The position numbers were made by a program, and so were the translations under genes. The notes below the pieces were generated by a model. It saw nothing but the letters and a program-made list of their open reading frames with translations, was not told the DNA's origin and ran no database searches. DNA of 64,000 nucleotides from Pelagophyceae sp. CCMP2097 (Eukaryota > Sar > Pelagophyceae): the NCBI GenBank assembly GCA_026770575.1, contig MU657186.1, positions 288,513 to 352,512 on the forward strand, read 5' to 3'. Each line of letters starts with the position of its first letter. Position 1 is the stretch's first letter. Below are positions 21,832-31,455 of the stretch, one piece after another.

Positions 21832-22561
21832 GCTCCGGTGCGGGACTACGAGACGCGCAGTCGAGACGCGGGGCTCTCAAAGTGCAGCGTGGGACGCTGG
21901 GGGAGGGGTCGTCGCATACTGTTGACATAGTGCCTACGAGCCGCGAGTCGCGACGGCTTTCTCGCGGGTCTCAATACCCGGCAATCGGCAGATGGTAAAG
22001 TGCTCTCCCGTCTCCAGAGGGTACATCGCCGTCGACGGACGAGGGCGCTCTCTCCACCGTCTCCGCCGCCGTGCCTGGGTCGTTGAAGCGGACGCCGGGA
22101 CGTGCAGCGCCACGGGCAGCAGCGGCGCGCGGCCGATTGCCTGGCCCATCGCACGGGGACGATGGCGGGCTCAGCCCGGCCGTCGAGCGCGCACCGACGA
22201 GCCGTCGAGCGCGAGCCTAGCGCTTTTTTCAAGCCGCAGTGGACAGCCCATAACCCTCGCCGAAGTGAGCGTGAACATGGGGCTCTTTGGTCCCAGGCTC
22301 CTCGCACCGATACTGCGCGAAGGGAGGCAGGTGCTGGCACTTCGCAGGCTTTCGAATCGAATCTATAAAAAAAAAGAGTACGGCCGGCTATCTGCGTCAC
22401 GGTTCGGGCGAGGTCGTGGCTCGGCCGAGGAGTCGTTGCAAGGATCCCAAGACGCGAGAAATTTCGAGCGTTCCTTGCCGCGCGCGGCGGCTGCTGCGGC
22501 CGGAGAACTCTATTTCAACGTTTGATCCCGCCCCCCGCGCGCGCGGGTACGCGCCAGCGCC
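21832..22561. other. Divergent intergenic region, possible upstream exon
   Basis: This 730-bp region separates the EML-like and DUF389 starts. On the minus strand an ATG at 22149 opens MGQAIGRAPLLPVALHV (an N-myristoylation-type MGQ start) and runs 71 codons to 21934. It could be a first exon of the EML-like gene, but no convincing splice was found. A run CTATAAAAAAAAAG near 22363-22377 is a possible TATA element for the + strand gene. Confidence 0.3.
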
Positions 22562-23989
22562 ATGGTGCAGCGGCTGGTGCGCGTGACGGTGCCCGAAGAG
22601 CAGCGTGGGCGGCTGGTGCCCTTTGTGGCGAGTCTGCCCTGGGTCTCTTCGTTTGACGTGGCGCAGTCGATGCGCGTGGTCCCCAGCCGCGGCGACGAGG
22701 CCGTCAGCGGCGTCGCCGTGGCGACGGTGGTCATCTCCTTCAAGGTGCGCGGGCTGCACCTGGGGCCGGCGATCAAGGCGCTGAAGTTGCAGGGCGTGGG
22801 CGGCGAGTTCGGGGCGATCGACGTCCTGGACGTCCGCGCGTCGAGCGAGCAGCTGCCGCGCGTGGACCGCGGCGGGGGCAGCGCGTGCTGCCCGTCGATG
22901 CACGACCGCCTCTCGACGATGGAGATTGACGCGGCGATCAATTCGGATTCGCACCTGACGGCGGATCATTGCTTCTTCGCATTCATCGCCTCGCTCATCG
23001 CCGCAGTCGGCATGCTCACCAACTCGAGCAGCGTCGTCCTTTCCGCATCGTTCCTCTCGCCTTTGATGACCATGCTCCTCGCCGCGACGTGGGGCTTGTG
23101 CGTCCACGACGCCGCTCTAGTCCGAAGAGCCGCGCGCAACGCCGCCATGGACGCCGCCATCTGCCTCGGCGTCGGCGCCGCCGCGGGGCTCTTCGTCGGC
23201 GCCATCCTACCCTACGACCGCGCCGGCCTGGAGACGCCGGTGACGCACACCGATAGAGGCGGCTCCGTGTGGTCCACGCTCTCGATCAACACGACGGCCA
23301 TCCTCGCCCTCGGGCCGCCCATGTCCAACGTCGCGCTGTCCTCCGTCGTCGCCGTCCTCTCGGGCATCGGCGTCGCGCTCGGGTACTCTGGCGGCACGTC
23401 TTCCGCGCTGGCCGGCGTGGCAATGTCGGCGTCGCTGCTGCCGCCGCTGGTCAACACGGGCCTCATGTGCGCGCTGGCCGTCTTCTACCCCGAGGCGCGC
23501 AACCTGCGCGGCGACTCGCTGCCGCGCATCGCCGGATTTTCGCTGTGCATCTACGCGGTCAACGTGTTTTTCATCGTCCTCTTCGCCGTCATCACCCTCA
23601 AGCTCAAACGCGTCGGTGGGGCCACGCTCCGCGCAGCCAAGCGCAACTTCGCGCCGACGCCCGCCGCGCGCGCCTGGCTCCGCGGCGCCGTTGGGACGAC
23701 CAACGCCTACGCCCGCGTCGGCACCGGCGAGCCGCGACCGCTCACGCCGACGCGCGCGCCCGAAAATGCGCACGACGCGCCCGGCGCCGCGCCGCGGCCC
23801 CGCTTTGAGGCGTACGCCCCGCCCACCGCGCAGCGCGCCGCGGCGGCGCGCGCCGCCGCCGCCCCGCCGGCCGCGCCGCGCGCCGCCGCCGTCGGCAACC
23901 CCCTCGTCACGGACGCAACGTCGAGGCATCGCGCCGTCCGGGGGGGCGACGACCTCAAAGTGCCGCTCGTCGGGCCTGACGTGTCTTGA
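22562..23989 (+). CDS. DUF389 family multi-pass membrane protein
   Basis: This is an intronless gene of 475 aa. Residues 1-110 form a soluble regulatory part (RLVRVTVPEEQRGRLVPF, a ferredoxin-like start). The membrane core then carries the DUF389 hallmarks NSSSVVLSASFLSPLMT, INTTAILALGPPMSNVAL, SGGTSSALAGVAMSASLL followed by PPLVNTGL, and FSLCIYAVNVFFIVLFAVI. At least five hydrophobic segments are evident. The last ~110 residues are a Pro/Ala/Arg-rich disordered tail. DUF389 proteins occur in bacteria and scattered algae, and their transport activity is not established. Prokaryotic ancestry of the domain is plausible, but base composition matches the neighbours. Confidence 0.88.
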   Translation: MVQRLVRVTVPEEQRGRLVPFVASLPWVSSFDVAQSMRVVPSRGDEAVSGVAVATVVISFKVRGLHLGPAIKALKLQGVGGEFGAIDVLDVRASSEQLPRVDRGGGSACCPSMHDRLSTMEIDAAINSDSHLTADHCFFAFIASLIAAVGMLTNSSSVVLSASFLSPLMTMLLAATWGLCVHDAALVRRAARNAAMDAAICLGVGAAAGLFVGAILPYDRAGLETPVTHTDRGGSVWSTLSINTTAILALGPPMSNVALSSVVAVLSGIGVALGYSGGTSSALAGVAMSASLLPPLVNTGLMCALAVFYPEARNLRGDSLPRIAGFSLCIYAVNVFFIVLFAVITLKLKRVGGATLRAAKRNFAPTPAARAWLRGAVGTTNAYARVGTGEPRPLTPTRAPENAHDAPGAAPRPRFEAYAPPTAQRAAAARAAAAPPAAPRAAAVGNPLVTDATSRHRAVRGGDDLKVPLVGPDVS

Positions 23990-24184
23990 CCACGGACGGG
24001 CGCTCCACCGCGCGGCCGCGCCGCAAGGGGGACCCGCCCCAAGTTACTTCAATTTTATTAATCCGCCGCTTCTCACGCGACGACGCTCTCACGCGACGAC
24101 GCGCCACCGTCGAGAGTCTGAGCCGATGGATCCGCCGTGTAATGTAGAAGGGCGGCCGTGCGGCGCAGCGCGGCGGTCCGTTTT
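23990..24184. other. Convergent 3' spacer
   Basis: This spacer lies between the stops of the DUF389 and SH3-like membrane genes. It contains a short imperfect direct repeat, CTCACGCGACGACG twice near 24071-24098. No gene was found. Confidence 0.4.
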
Positions 24185-25184
24185 TTAGATGGGCGAGAGA
24201 CCGAGGAGGCGGGCGAGGAGGAGGGCGGTGATGGCCTTGCGCGACATTGGCATGGCCTGGGCGTTTCGGACCGCGGCCTGGGCGTCCCAGGGCTGGCCGC
24301 CGAGGTCGTAAATGGTCTTGCCCAGCATTCCAAGGGACATCAACGACCCCATGTTCATCTTCGACGCGAGGCCGCCCGACGGCGCCGCCGCGTGGGGCGA
24401 AGATGCGCGGGGAGCGCCTTCGGTAAAGGCCGCGTTGAGCGACGTCCCAAAGGGCCGGCCCGCGCGCCTACGGCAGCGTCCGCGCCGAGTCTACGAGAGG
24501 CGCCACTCACGCGTCTTCGAAGCCGAGGGAGTAGCCGTCTCCCGCCGGCGCGGCCTCGCCGAAGTCGCCCGTGGGCGGCGCATAGGAGGAAAAGTTTTGC
24601 GCCGCGGCGGACGTCGAATGCATCAAGCTACCCACGATTGCGGCGGCGAGCATGGCCACGAGGAAGGCACCGAGGGCCTGCTTCTGAGAGAGTTCGCGGC
24701 CCGTGGCCTTGTGGATCGTCTGCGCGACGAAGGCTCCCGCGGCCTCGACGCCGGCCTTGGCGCCGGCTTTGCCTCCCCCCGCAGCTTTAAACGCGGGCAC
24801 GCTCTGCAGCACGACGATTCCCGCGAACGCGGCGATGGCCAAGGCGCGGACGACGCCGGCTTGGCGGCAGAGGAAGAGGAAGGCCAAGAAAACAAACGCG
24901 GCCTCCTTGGCCTGGACGCCCGGGGGCAGCATGGCCTCCGCCTTTTTCAGATAACCCAGCGCCTGGCCCTTGTAGTCCTCGAACATGTCCATGGGCGACT
25001 GGGCCTCGCCCTCTGGGATTTCCAGGACGTTGCCGGGCTTTAACGCGATTACGGAGCCGTCGTCGAGTTTGACGTTGTACCGGCCTTTGTCGTCGTCCCA
25101 AGATAACGCTACACCCCGCTTGCCGTTCAAATCCGCGCGGGACAGGCCGTCCACCTTGACACGCTTGCCCACGTACGGCGCCAT
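24185..25184 (-). CDS. SH3-like domain membrane protein
   Basis: Exons are 25184-24511 and 24467-24185 (957 nt, 318 aa), with a 43-nt intron (GTGAGT...CGTAG). Residues 1-55 (YVGKRVKVDGLSRADLNG, GVALSWDDDKGRYNVKL, KPGNVLEI) match the small beta-barrel often found next to MYND or ankyrin proteins in protists. Three hydrophobic stretches follow (AFVFLAFLFLC, ALAIAAFAGIVVL, AFLVAMLAAAIVGSLM), so it is membrane anchored. The tail after splicing (GMLGKTIYDLGGQPWDAQAA, ITALLLARLLGL) is helical. The function is unknown; a plastid or ER membrane location is possible. Confidence 0.7.
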
Positions 25185-25363
25185 CGCAAAGCCGAGTCCC
25201 GAGTCGAAGTCCAGTCGCGACGACACGCTCGCCGAAAGAAGAAAACCTGGGCTTTCAAGTTGGCCAATCGGGAGCCCGCGCGGGCCCGACCATTGAAATA
25301 TTATTTTGAAATATTCTAGATCTAGAAGCAGAAGCGCCTCCGCCGCACGCGCCGCGCCGCGCC

Positions 25364-26303
25364 ATGGGCAAGGGCGGCCACGGCTTCCACGGCGGCCACG
25401 GCTTCCACGGCCACGGCCACCACGGGCACGGCTTCCACCGCGGGCCTGGCTTTGGCGCGCGGCCGCTCGCAGGTGGCCTCGTCGCCGGCGCGATCCTCGG
25501 CGGCGCCGTCGCACGGCGAGCCCGGCCGGCGCGCTACCACGCCTACCCGCATCGCGTCGTCGTCGTCCAGTGAGCGCCTCGGGGTCGTCGCTGCGACTTT
25601 ATCGTCCCGTTTCGGCTAGGCCGCCGCCGACGGTCGTCCTATCGGCCGGCGAGAGGTACGTCCAAGTGCAGCGGCCCCATGGCGTGCCGCCGGGCGAGGC
25701 CATCGAGGTGCGGCCCGCCTCTTCGGCCAGGCGGCCCGACGGGCTCGACGCAGGTGACGATCGATGGAGCGAACTACTACATATCAATCCCAGAGGGCGT
25801 GCCCGAAGGCGGCCTCTTCAACTGCAGGGTGCCGACGGCCGCCGTCCAGACTCCGGGCAGCGTCCTCGATCTTCGAAGAGACCCTCAGAAGCACGCAGGC
25901 CGCCAGAGATCGCAAAGGCACCTTTTAGGCGCAGCCCGCCTACGCGGCGGCGCAGCCCGCCTACGCGCCGCAGCCCGCCCACGCGCCGCAGCCCGCCGCC
26001 TACTTCGCCGACGGCGGGGGCCGCGCCGAGTTCGACGGGCTCTTCGCCCACGAGGTGCAGCCCGCCCCCTACGCGACGCAGGCCACCGTTGCGGCGCAGG
26101 CGGCGTACGCACCGCCCGTTGCGCCGGTCCAGCAGTACGTGGCCCCCGCGGCGCAGCGCTACGTGCCCGCCGCCGGGCCGCCGCCGGCGTACCAGGCCCC
26201 GGCCCCGCTGCCGCCGGGCTGGGAGGAGAAGGCCGCGCCCGACGGCCGCAAGTACTTTGTCGACCACAACATGCACACCACGCACTGGGACCGCCCCTGC
26301 TGA
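25364..26303 (+). CDS. Gly/His-rich protein with C-terminal WW domain
   Basis: Exons are 25364-25569, 25620-25707, 25754-25828 and 25929-26303 (744 nt, 247 aa). The N-terminus is a Gly-His repeat ([20 protein letters not shown]) followed by [15 protein letters not shown]. The middle, after splicing, has two PxGV-type strands ([17 protein letters not shown] and [16 protein letters not shown]). A [19 protein letters not shown] repeat region leads to a C-terminal WW domain ([20 protein letters not shown]...HWDRP) with both signature Trp and the Pro. The WW domain should bind Pro-rich ligands. The whole-protein role is unknown. The splice phases close exactly. Confidence 0.7.
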
Positions 26304-26374
26304 GCGCCAAACGAGGAGCCGAGAAAAAAGCCCACCCGAAGAGGCCGCCTTGAGCGCCGTGATTGCGCACCATG

Positions 26375-26502
26375 GTCGTATCTTTGTAGATATCCCACAC
26401 ATTCAAAGAACGGCGCGTCGCGGGTCTTCCGGGCCGCGGGGGTTCTTGCGGCGCTTTGTGATCCGGACGTCTGCGCACGACGCGAAGACTTGCTCGTGGA
26501 CC
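26375..26502 (+). repeat. Dispersed repeat, copy A
   Basis: These 128 nt are nearly identical to 29586-29721, which has an extra 8-nt TACAATTG-type insertion. The copy starts GTCGTATCTTTGTA and ends GCTCGTGGACC. A GT microsatellite (about 26588-26602) follows, and the other copy also leads into GTGTGTG-rich sequence, so the homology may extend further. It lies in the 3' spacer between convergent genes. Confidence 0.8.
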
Positions 26503-26705
26503 CATAGTCCCCGCGCCGCGAGAGGACGGGTGGACTCATAGTCCCCGCTTTCATTGAATGAGCTTTGAAGTCTGCGTCGAGGGGAAGGTGTGTGTGTGTG
26601 TGCCCCAAAACGGTGCGGCTGTGAAACGTCGCTCTCGAACGAAGCGGGGATTGCTGCTCCTGCGAGGTTTTGGACTCCGTGACTCGGTGCGCAACATCTG
26701 AGGTT

Positions 26706-28472
26706 TTAAGAGATCGTTTTAAGAGCCCCCTGCCCGCAGGTGCGGGGGCCGCTCGCGGCACCGCCGCGGTCGCGACCCTGGCGGCGTAGAGACGTGACCC
26801 CAAAGCTGCGCGTGCGCGCGGCCTCGGAGTGGAGCAGGTCCGCGGCGAGCCTTGAGGCTTTGATCTTGTTCTGCGCGCGCGGAAGCATCTTGTCGTAGTA
26901 CGCGGCGAAACTGAGGTCCCAAGCGCCCGCCGCCGCGGCCGCTGCGAAGCGTCTTCGGATGCGCCGTCCTCGAGGCTCGCGGATGCAGCGGCGCCGCCGA
27001 GGTCCGAGTCGTAGAGGAGGCGGCCGAGCTCCGAGGCGTCGATGAGGGCTTGGTGCGCGCCTCGCCGCGTCGCCTAGCGCGACGCCCGCGGGCAGGCGGC
27101 CGCGGAGCACCGACGGGTCGTCGGGTTCGCGGTCGACGATTGGGTAGCCCGCGACGTCGCCCGGTGGCTTCGACGAGCGCGCGGCAGACGGGCAGCGACC
27201 ACGCGTCGATGACCTCCAGCGCTTTCCGGCGCAGCGCGGCGCAGCGCTGCGTGCGGTCCGCCTCGTCGACGACGCCATGCTCGGCGATGGGCCACGACAG
27301 CTGCCACATCGTCGCGCCCTCCTCCGAGTCAAAGGGCATTGCGCGGAGCCGTCCACAGCCTCGAAAACGATGTCGCCAAACGTCCGTCCATTGGGTGGCC
27401 ACGTCGATGCATCGTCGCCGGCGTCCAACAGCGGCAGCTTGGCGTAGCCGAGGCAGACGAAGACGCCCGCGCTGCGCGATGTAGTGTCGTCCGCCGAAGA
27501 CGCGGCGCGGCAAGCGGAATGCACGCCGTCAGCGCCGACGACGACCGACGCGGCCACGCGGACCGTGGCGGCGGCGCTGTCGCCCGTGGGCCACCAGCCG
27601 TCGAACCACTCCGACGCCGGCGGTGTCGTCGCTTCAAAGTCGAGGTCGAACGTTTCGTCGCCGCCTTCTTCAGCTGGTGCGACGTCGCGCGCGGCGCGCG
27701 GCGCGTGCCCCCAGCGCACCGTGCCCGCATCGAGGCGCGCCAGGAGCAGCGCACGGAGCGCGTCGCGGGGTAGGTGGATGGCGTAGTTCTTCGCCTCGGC
27801 CTCGGCCTGAACGGAATCGCCCTGCGCCTCGTCGCCCGGCGGCTGCTGCGGCCGCTCCGAGTCGCCGTGGACGCCGAGGACACGCGCCTCGAGTGCATCA
27901 AACGCGACGCGGCAGTCCGTGTACGACGATGCCTCTCTCGCGGACTCGAGCGCGCCGAGGCCACGGAGCGCGCGGCCGCCCTGCTGCAGCGTCAGCCCGT
28001 ACCCAGGCCGCCTTTCTTCAAAAGATACTCGCGCTCGTAGACTCTGACCGCCATGCCGCGCTGCTGCAGGCACAGCGCCAAAGCGAGGCCGCCGATGCCG
28101 CCGCCAACGATCGCCTACGCGTCGGTGGCTCGGTCGGCGGCTCTTTCGGTGGCCTTTTCGGTGGCTCGTCCGTGCTCGCACAGAACGTCGGAGCTCCAAC
28201 GCACGATCGGGCTGTCGATGGTGCGCCGCGCGACTTGGGACTCGAGGAGGCCGTAGCCGTCGCATCTTGCGCACTTGATCGAGGGCCGCGTGTCGTCGCG
28301 GTGCCGACTGCGCCGCTTCGCGAAGACGGCGCCGTGTCCCTCGCGGTCGGGGGCAGCGGAAGTGCGCCGCCGGGCGCGGCACCGCGCCGCAGAGGCGCTG
28401 CGCGGCGCAGTCGAAGCCGCGGCACTTTACAAAGAACGAAAACCTCGTCGCGACGCAAAACCCGCGCCGCAT
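26706..28472 (-). pseudogene. FAD-dependent monooxygenase-like gene, frame-disrupted
   Basis: Fragments of an aromatic-hydroxylase-type flavoprotein lie in order on the minus strand. They are: FAD motif IVGGGIGGLALALCLQQ with YERE; GYGLTLQQGGRAL; VVVGADGVHSACR; MWQLSWPIAEHG; VAGYPIVDRE; GVALGDAA then GAHQALIDASELGRLL; and a helical C-terminus FAAYYDKMLPRAQNK. The frame shifts at least five times by one or two bases at places lacking usable introns (near YERE, before MPFDSEEG, before GDVAGY, after GDAA and before the last helix). One real intron may precede the FAD motif (GTGCGT...GCGTAG). The N-terminus has a CARCDGYG zinc-ribbon-like stretch. Neighbours are intact, so decay is more likely than poor sequence. 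Confidence 0.55.
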
Positions 28473-28706
28473 CAGCGCATCCGCGGCGAGGCCTCATTCG
28501 AGGCAGTCTGACCGCCGGAGGGAGGCCGAATCGATCGAGTACTCGAGCGCGCCGCACAACTCTTTGAAATCCACGGTCGCTCCGGAAAATCGCCGAAAAG
28601 ACCGGTCGCCAAAGTCGTTGGTCTGGCTTTCGAATTCAAACTCTCAGTAGAGAATCAAAGCTTTTGACGCCTCGTAGAACTGCCTGCGCGTACTGGAATC
28701 TCAGCG

Positions 28707-29462
28707 ATGATGGCCAGCCCCAAGCGCGCCCTGGAGCTGTCCGGACCCTCTGTGGAGGCCCCGCCCTCGACGTCGATGGATGGTGGCTCGCCTGCAGGCG
28801 AGGCATCGTCGGACGCTGAAGCTTCGCCCGTGGTGAAAAAGGCCAAGGCCGCGCCCACCGTCGCCTGCACGGAGTGCGGCAAGATGTACGCCACCAAGGT
28901 GACGATGATGCGACACGTGGCCAATGTGCACGACGCGGAGCGCGGCGTGGCGGCGGCCGCGGACGAGGCGCGCGCGGTCGTGGCGGCGGCGCTCGCGCTG
29001 GACGTCGACGATTCAGCGAACCAGAGCGTTGCCGTGCTGGTGCAGACGTGCAAGACGCTGCAGGCGGCGCTCCGGGGCGCCGCGGCGACGTCGTCGGCGG
29101 CGACGGCGACGGCCGACCACTTAGCGGGCCCCGGCGCGGAAGCTCAAGCGACAAAACTCAAGCAGATCATCTCGCGGGGCCTCAAGGCGCAGATGGTCTG
29201 GAGCAACACCATGAAGCACGGTAGCAAGAAGTTGAAGTTCACCACGTTGACAACCGAGGCCGTCTTCCGCGCGCTCGTCGCGGGCCGCGCCGTCACCGGC
29301 AAAGCCAAGCTCACCGTCAAGTGCGACGACCTCGCCGCCATGCTCGACGCCAGCCTGAGCAAGAGTTTCCGCTACTCGTACTGCGACGTCCGGGGCGGCG
29401 AGACCGTATCCTTCTCCCTCGCCACCGGCGAGCTCGTCGTCTCCTGCTTGTTTGGCCAGTAA
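28707..29462 (+). CDS. C2H2 zinc-finger protein
   Basis: This is an intronless gene of 251 aa. A single C2H2 finger (Cys54, Cys57, His70, His75; CTECGKMYATKVTMMRHVA) follows a disordered N-terminus with a KKAK nuclear-localisation-like cluster at residues 44-47. The C-terminal half (QIISRGLKAQMVWSNTMKHG, VFRALVAGRAVTGKAKL, SLSKSFRYSYCDV) looks globular but is not a domain I know. A nuclear DNA- or RNA-binding role is inferred from the finger only. Confidence 0.7.
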   Translation: MMASPKRALELSGPSVEAPPSTSMDGGSPAGEASSDAEASPVVKKAKAAPTVACTECGKMYATKVTMMRHVANVHDAERGVAAAADEARAVVAAALALDVDDSANQSVAVLVQTCKTLQAALRGAAATSSAATATADHLAGPGAEAQATKLKQIISRGLKAQMVWSNTMKHGSKKLKFTTLTTEAVFRALVAGRAVTGKAKLTVKCDDLAAMLDASLSKSFRYSYCDVRGGETVSFSLATGELVVSCLFGQ

Positions 29463-29585
29463 TAGCCCGTGCCTTCTTTAAAGATGGAATTGTTGTGGAC
29501 CAGAGCGCACCGGTGGGACTGGGCCCCTCCTTCGGATGGGCGGCGTCAAGGAGTTTCTGGGACTCCAGCGCAAGACCGTCGACGA

Positions 29586-29721
29586 GTCGTATCTTTGTAC
29601 AATTGTAGATATCCCACACATTCAAAGAACGGCGCGTCGCGGGTCTTCCGGGCCGCGGGGGTTCTTGCGGCGCTTTGTGACCCGGACGTCTGCGCACGAC
29701 GCGAAGACTTGCTCGTGGACC
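29586..29721 (+). repeat. Dispersed repeat, copy B
   Basis: This is the second copy of the repeat at 26375-26502, in the same orientation and again inside a spacer between convergent gene ends. It differs by an 8-nt insertion close to its start and few substitutions. The shared core ATATCCCACACATTCAAAG continues in an open frame in both copies. Confidence 0.8.
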
Positions 29722-29794
29722 TTGAGTCCCGGCGTCGAGGGGCGTGCGTGTGTGCGAAGGTGTATTAGTTAAGCGGGTACGATTCGCAAGGAAT

Positions 29795-30907
29795 CTAGTG
29801 CCTCTTGCCGAGCGCGTCTGCGACGATGCCGGCGCAGGCGACGGTGACGCCGGCCCAGCCCATGCCGTTGAGCTTGTGGCCCTTGAGCACGATGGACAGG
29901 AGCACGGAGAAGATTTTGCGCGTCGTCGTGACCGTCGTGCAGACCAAGGGGTCGAAGTTTGCGATGGTGTAGAAGATGAACGACTGGCCCACGGCGGAGC
30001 AGACTGCGACTTTGAGGATGGCCGTCAAAATGATGGGGTTCGCGACGCAAAACGCCGTCCCCCTTTGCACCTCGCCTCGCGCGAGGGCAAAGGCGGATGC
30101 GGTGGCGAGCATGTAGAGATTGGTGTAGAACATGTAGTCGTACGGCTGCGGCTTGACGCCCACGGCCTTTGTTTCCGTCTTGATCCTGTTCTGCACGCCG
30201 CCCGTGATGCCGTCGAAGACGAGCGACGAGACGATGAACGCAAAGCCCAAGTTGGACGACGAACCGCTCGCCTTCTTCTTGGACATGGAGACGAGCGCCG
30301 TGCCCGCGACGATGGCGAAGACCTGGGCGCACTGCCGCGCCGAGTACGACGCGCCGCCGAGGAGGAGCGACCCGAGCATCACGGGCACCATCTTGCCCGA
30401 CTTGGCCAGCGTCGCCACGGGGAACGACACGCCGTTGGCCAGCGCGGCGTTGGTGCAGTACTTTGCAAAGACCTGCGTCGCGCCCGTGCACGCGAAGAGC
30501 TTCTGCGGGAGCGCGCGCGCGCCCGGCGTGAGCCAGAGGCCGATGCCGCCGACGAACGTGTTGAAGACGGCCTCGAGGACCTGGAGGAACCACACCTCCT
30601 TGAACTTGGAACCGTCGGCGCTCGTGTAGAGGAAGACGTCCTCCTGCAAAGAGCCGTAGTAGAGGAACGCCGCGTAGATGCCGCCCGCGCCCAAGATGAG
30701 CTTCAGAGGCTCAGACAGGACGACCGCACCGCCCGTGATCCTGGCCACCGCCGCGTCGCAGGCTGCGACGCCTCGGGCGGCGCCGATCGGCGTCGCCGGC
30801 GCGAGCGCCGCCCGGCGGCTGAGCGCTTTCGAGGCGCGCTTCGGCGCGAGCTTCGAGACGTCTGCCGCGCCAAGCGCGCAGAGCGCGAGCACCTTGACGA
30901 GGAGCAT
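29795..30907 (-). CDS. UAA-family nucleotide-sugar transporter
   Basis: This is an intronless gene of 370 aa. It begins with a short signal-anchor or transit-like segment (MLLVKVLALCALGAA). About ten hydrophobic helices follow, with SLC35B/UAA hallmarks: KSGKMVPVMLGSLLLGG, a middle SSLVFDGITGGVQNRIK, and GQSFIFYTIANFDPLVCTT then VTTTRKIFSVLLSIVL. The C-terminus ALGKRH is a KxH/KxK-like ER-retrieval signal. The likely role is exchange of a UDP-sugar or PAPS-type substrate across the ER or Golgi membrane; the substrate is not deducible. Confidence 0.85.
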   Translation of the reverse strand: MLLVKVLALCALGAADVSKLAPKRASKALSRRAALAPATPIGAARGVAACDAAVARITGGAVVLSEPLKLILGAGGIYAAFLYYGSLQEDVFLYTSADGSKFKEVWFLQVLEAVFNTFVGGIGLWLTPGARALPQKLFACTGATQVFAKYCTNAALANGVSFPVATLAKSGKMVPVMLGSLLLGGASYSARQCAQVFAIVAGTALVSMSKKKASGSSSNLGFAFIVSSLVFDGITGGVQNRIKTETKAVGVKPQPYDYMFYTNLYMLATASAFALARGEVQRGTAFCVANPIILTAILKVAVCSAVGQSFIFYTIANFDPLVCTTVTTTRKIFSVLLSIVLKGHKLNGMGWAGVTVACAGIVADALGKRH

Positions 30908-31455
30908 GGTGCCGGCCGGGACCCTTCTTCAAGTCTCTCGAGCGAATCAGCTCGCCGAAAAAGATCTTTAAAACGATTCAAAACTTTTGGGGATCAACTG
31001 GCGCGCGCCGCGCGGGGATGGACGGCGGCGCGGTGCCCTTGGACGTGGAGCAGCGTCGATGGGAGGCGTGGCGCTCGCAGGGCCGCATCGACGACCCGCG
31101 CGGAGCAGAGTACGCCGCGGGCTGGCCGCGTCGATGCAAACGTGAACCGTCAAACAGGACTGTCAAACAGCACCGTCAAACGCACGCCGGCGAAAGCGGC
31201 GTCGCGAGCGGCAGAGGCGAGAGCCGGGGGAGACCCAGCGTGGCAGACCGCTTTCCCGCCAGGTGGATCGCGCGTTGAAATGCCTCGGCTACCACGTCTC
31301 AGCAAAGGCCACGGAGACGGTGCGGGACCTTGGTGGCCACGACGAGACGGCCCTTCACTCGGACCGCGCAGCCGAGGAGCGTCACAAGCGACGTTTGTCG
31401 ATGCGGCGTACGTCGGAGTGAAAAGGTATGATGCAAAGAATTTTAGGTTGGAGTG
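30908..31455. other. Divergent intergenic region
   Basis: This spacer of about 550 bp lies between the transporter start (minus) and the start of an unknown gene (plus). It has an AT-richer patch near 30958-30995 (AAAAAGATCTTTAAAACG). I see no gene or defined element. Confidence 0.35.

Noticed and set aside
21934..22149. First exon (MGQ...) of the EML-like gene
   Set aside because: It has an attractive N-myristoylation start and gene position, but no donor/acceptor pair with matching phase could be shown. It is kept only as a possibility.
26588..26602. GT microsatellite as a functional element
   Set aside because: It is a short simple repeat with no further context beyond lying next to the dispersed repeat.
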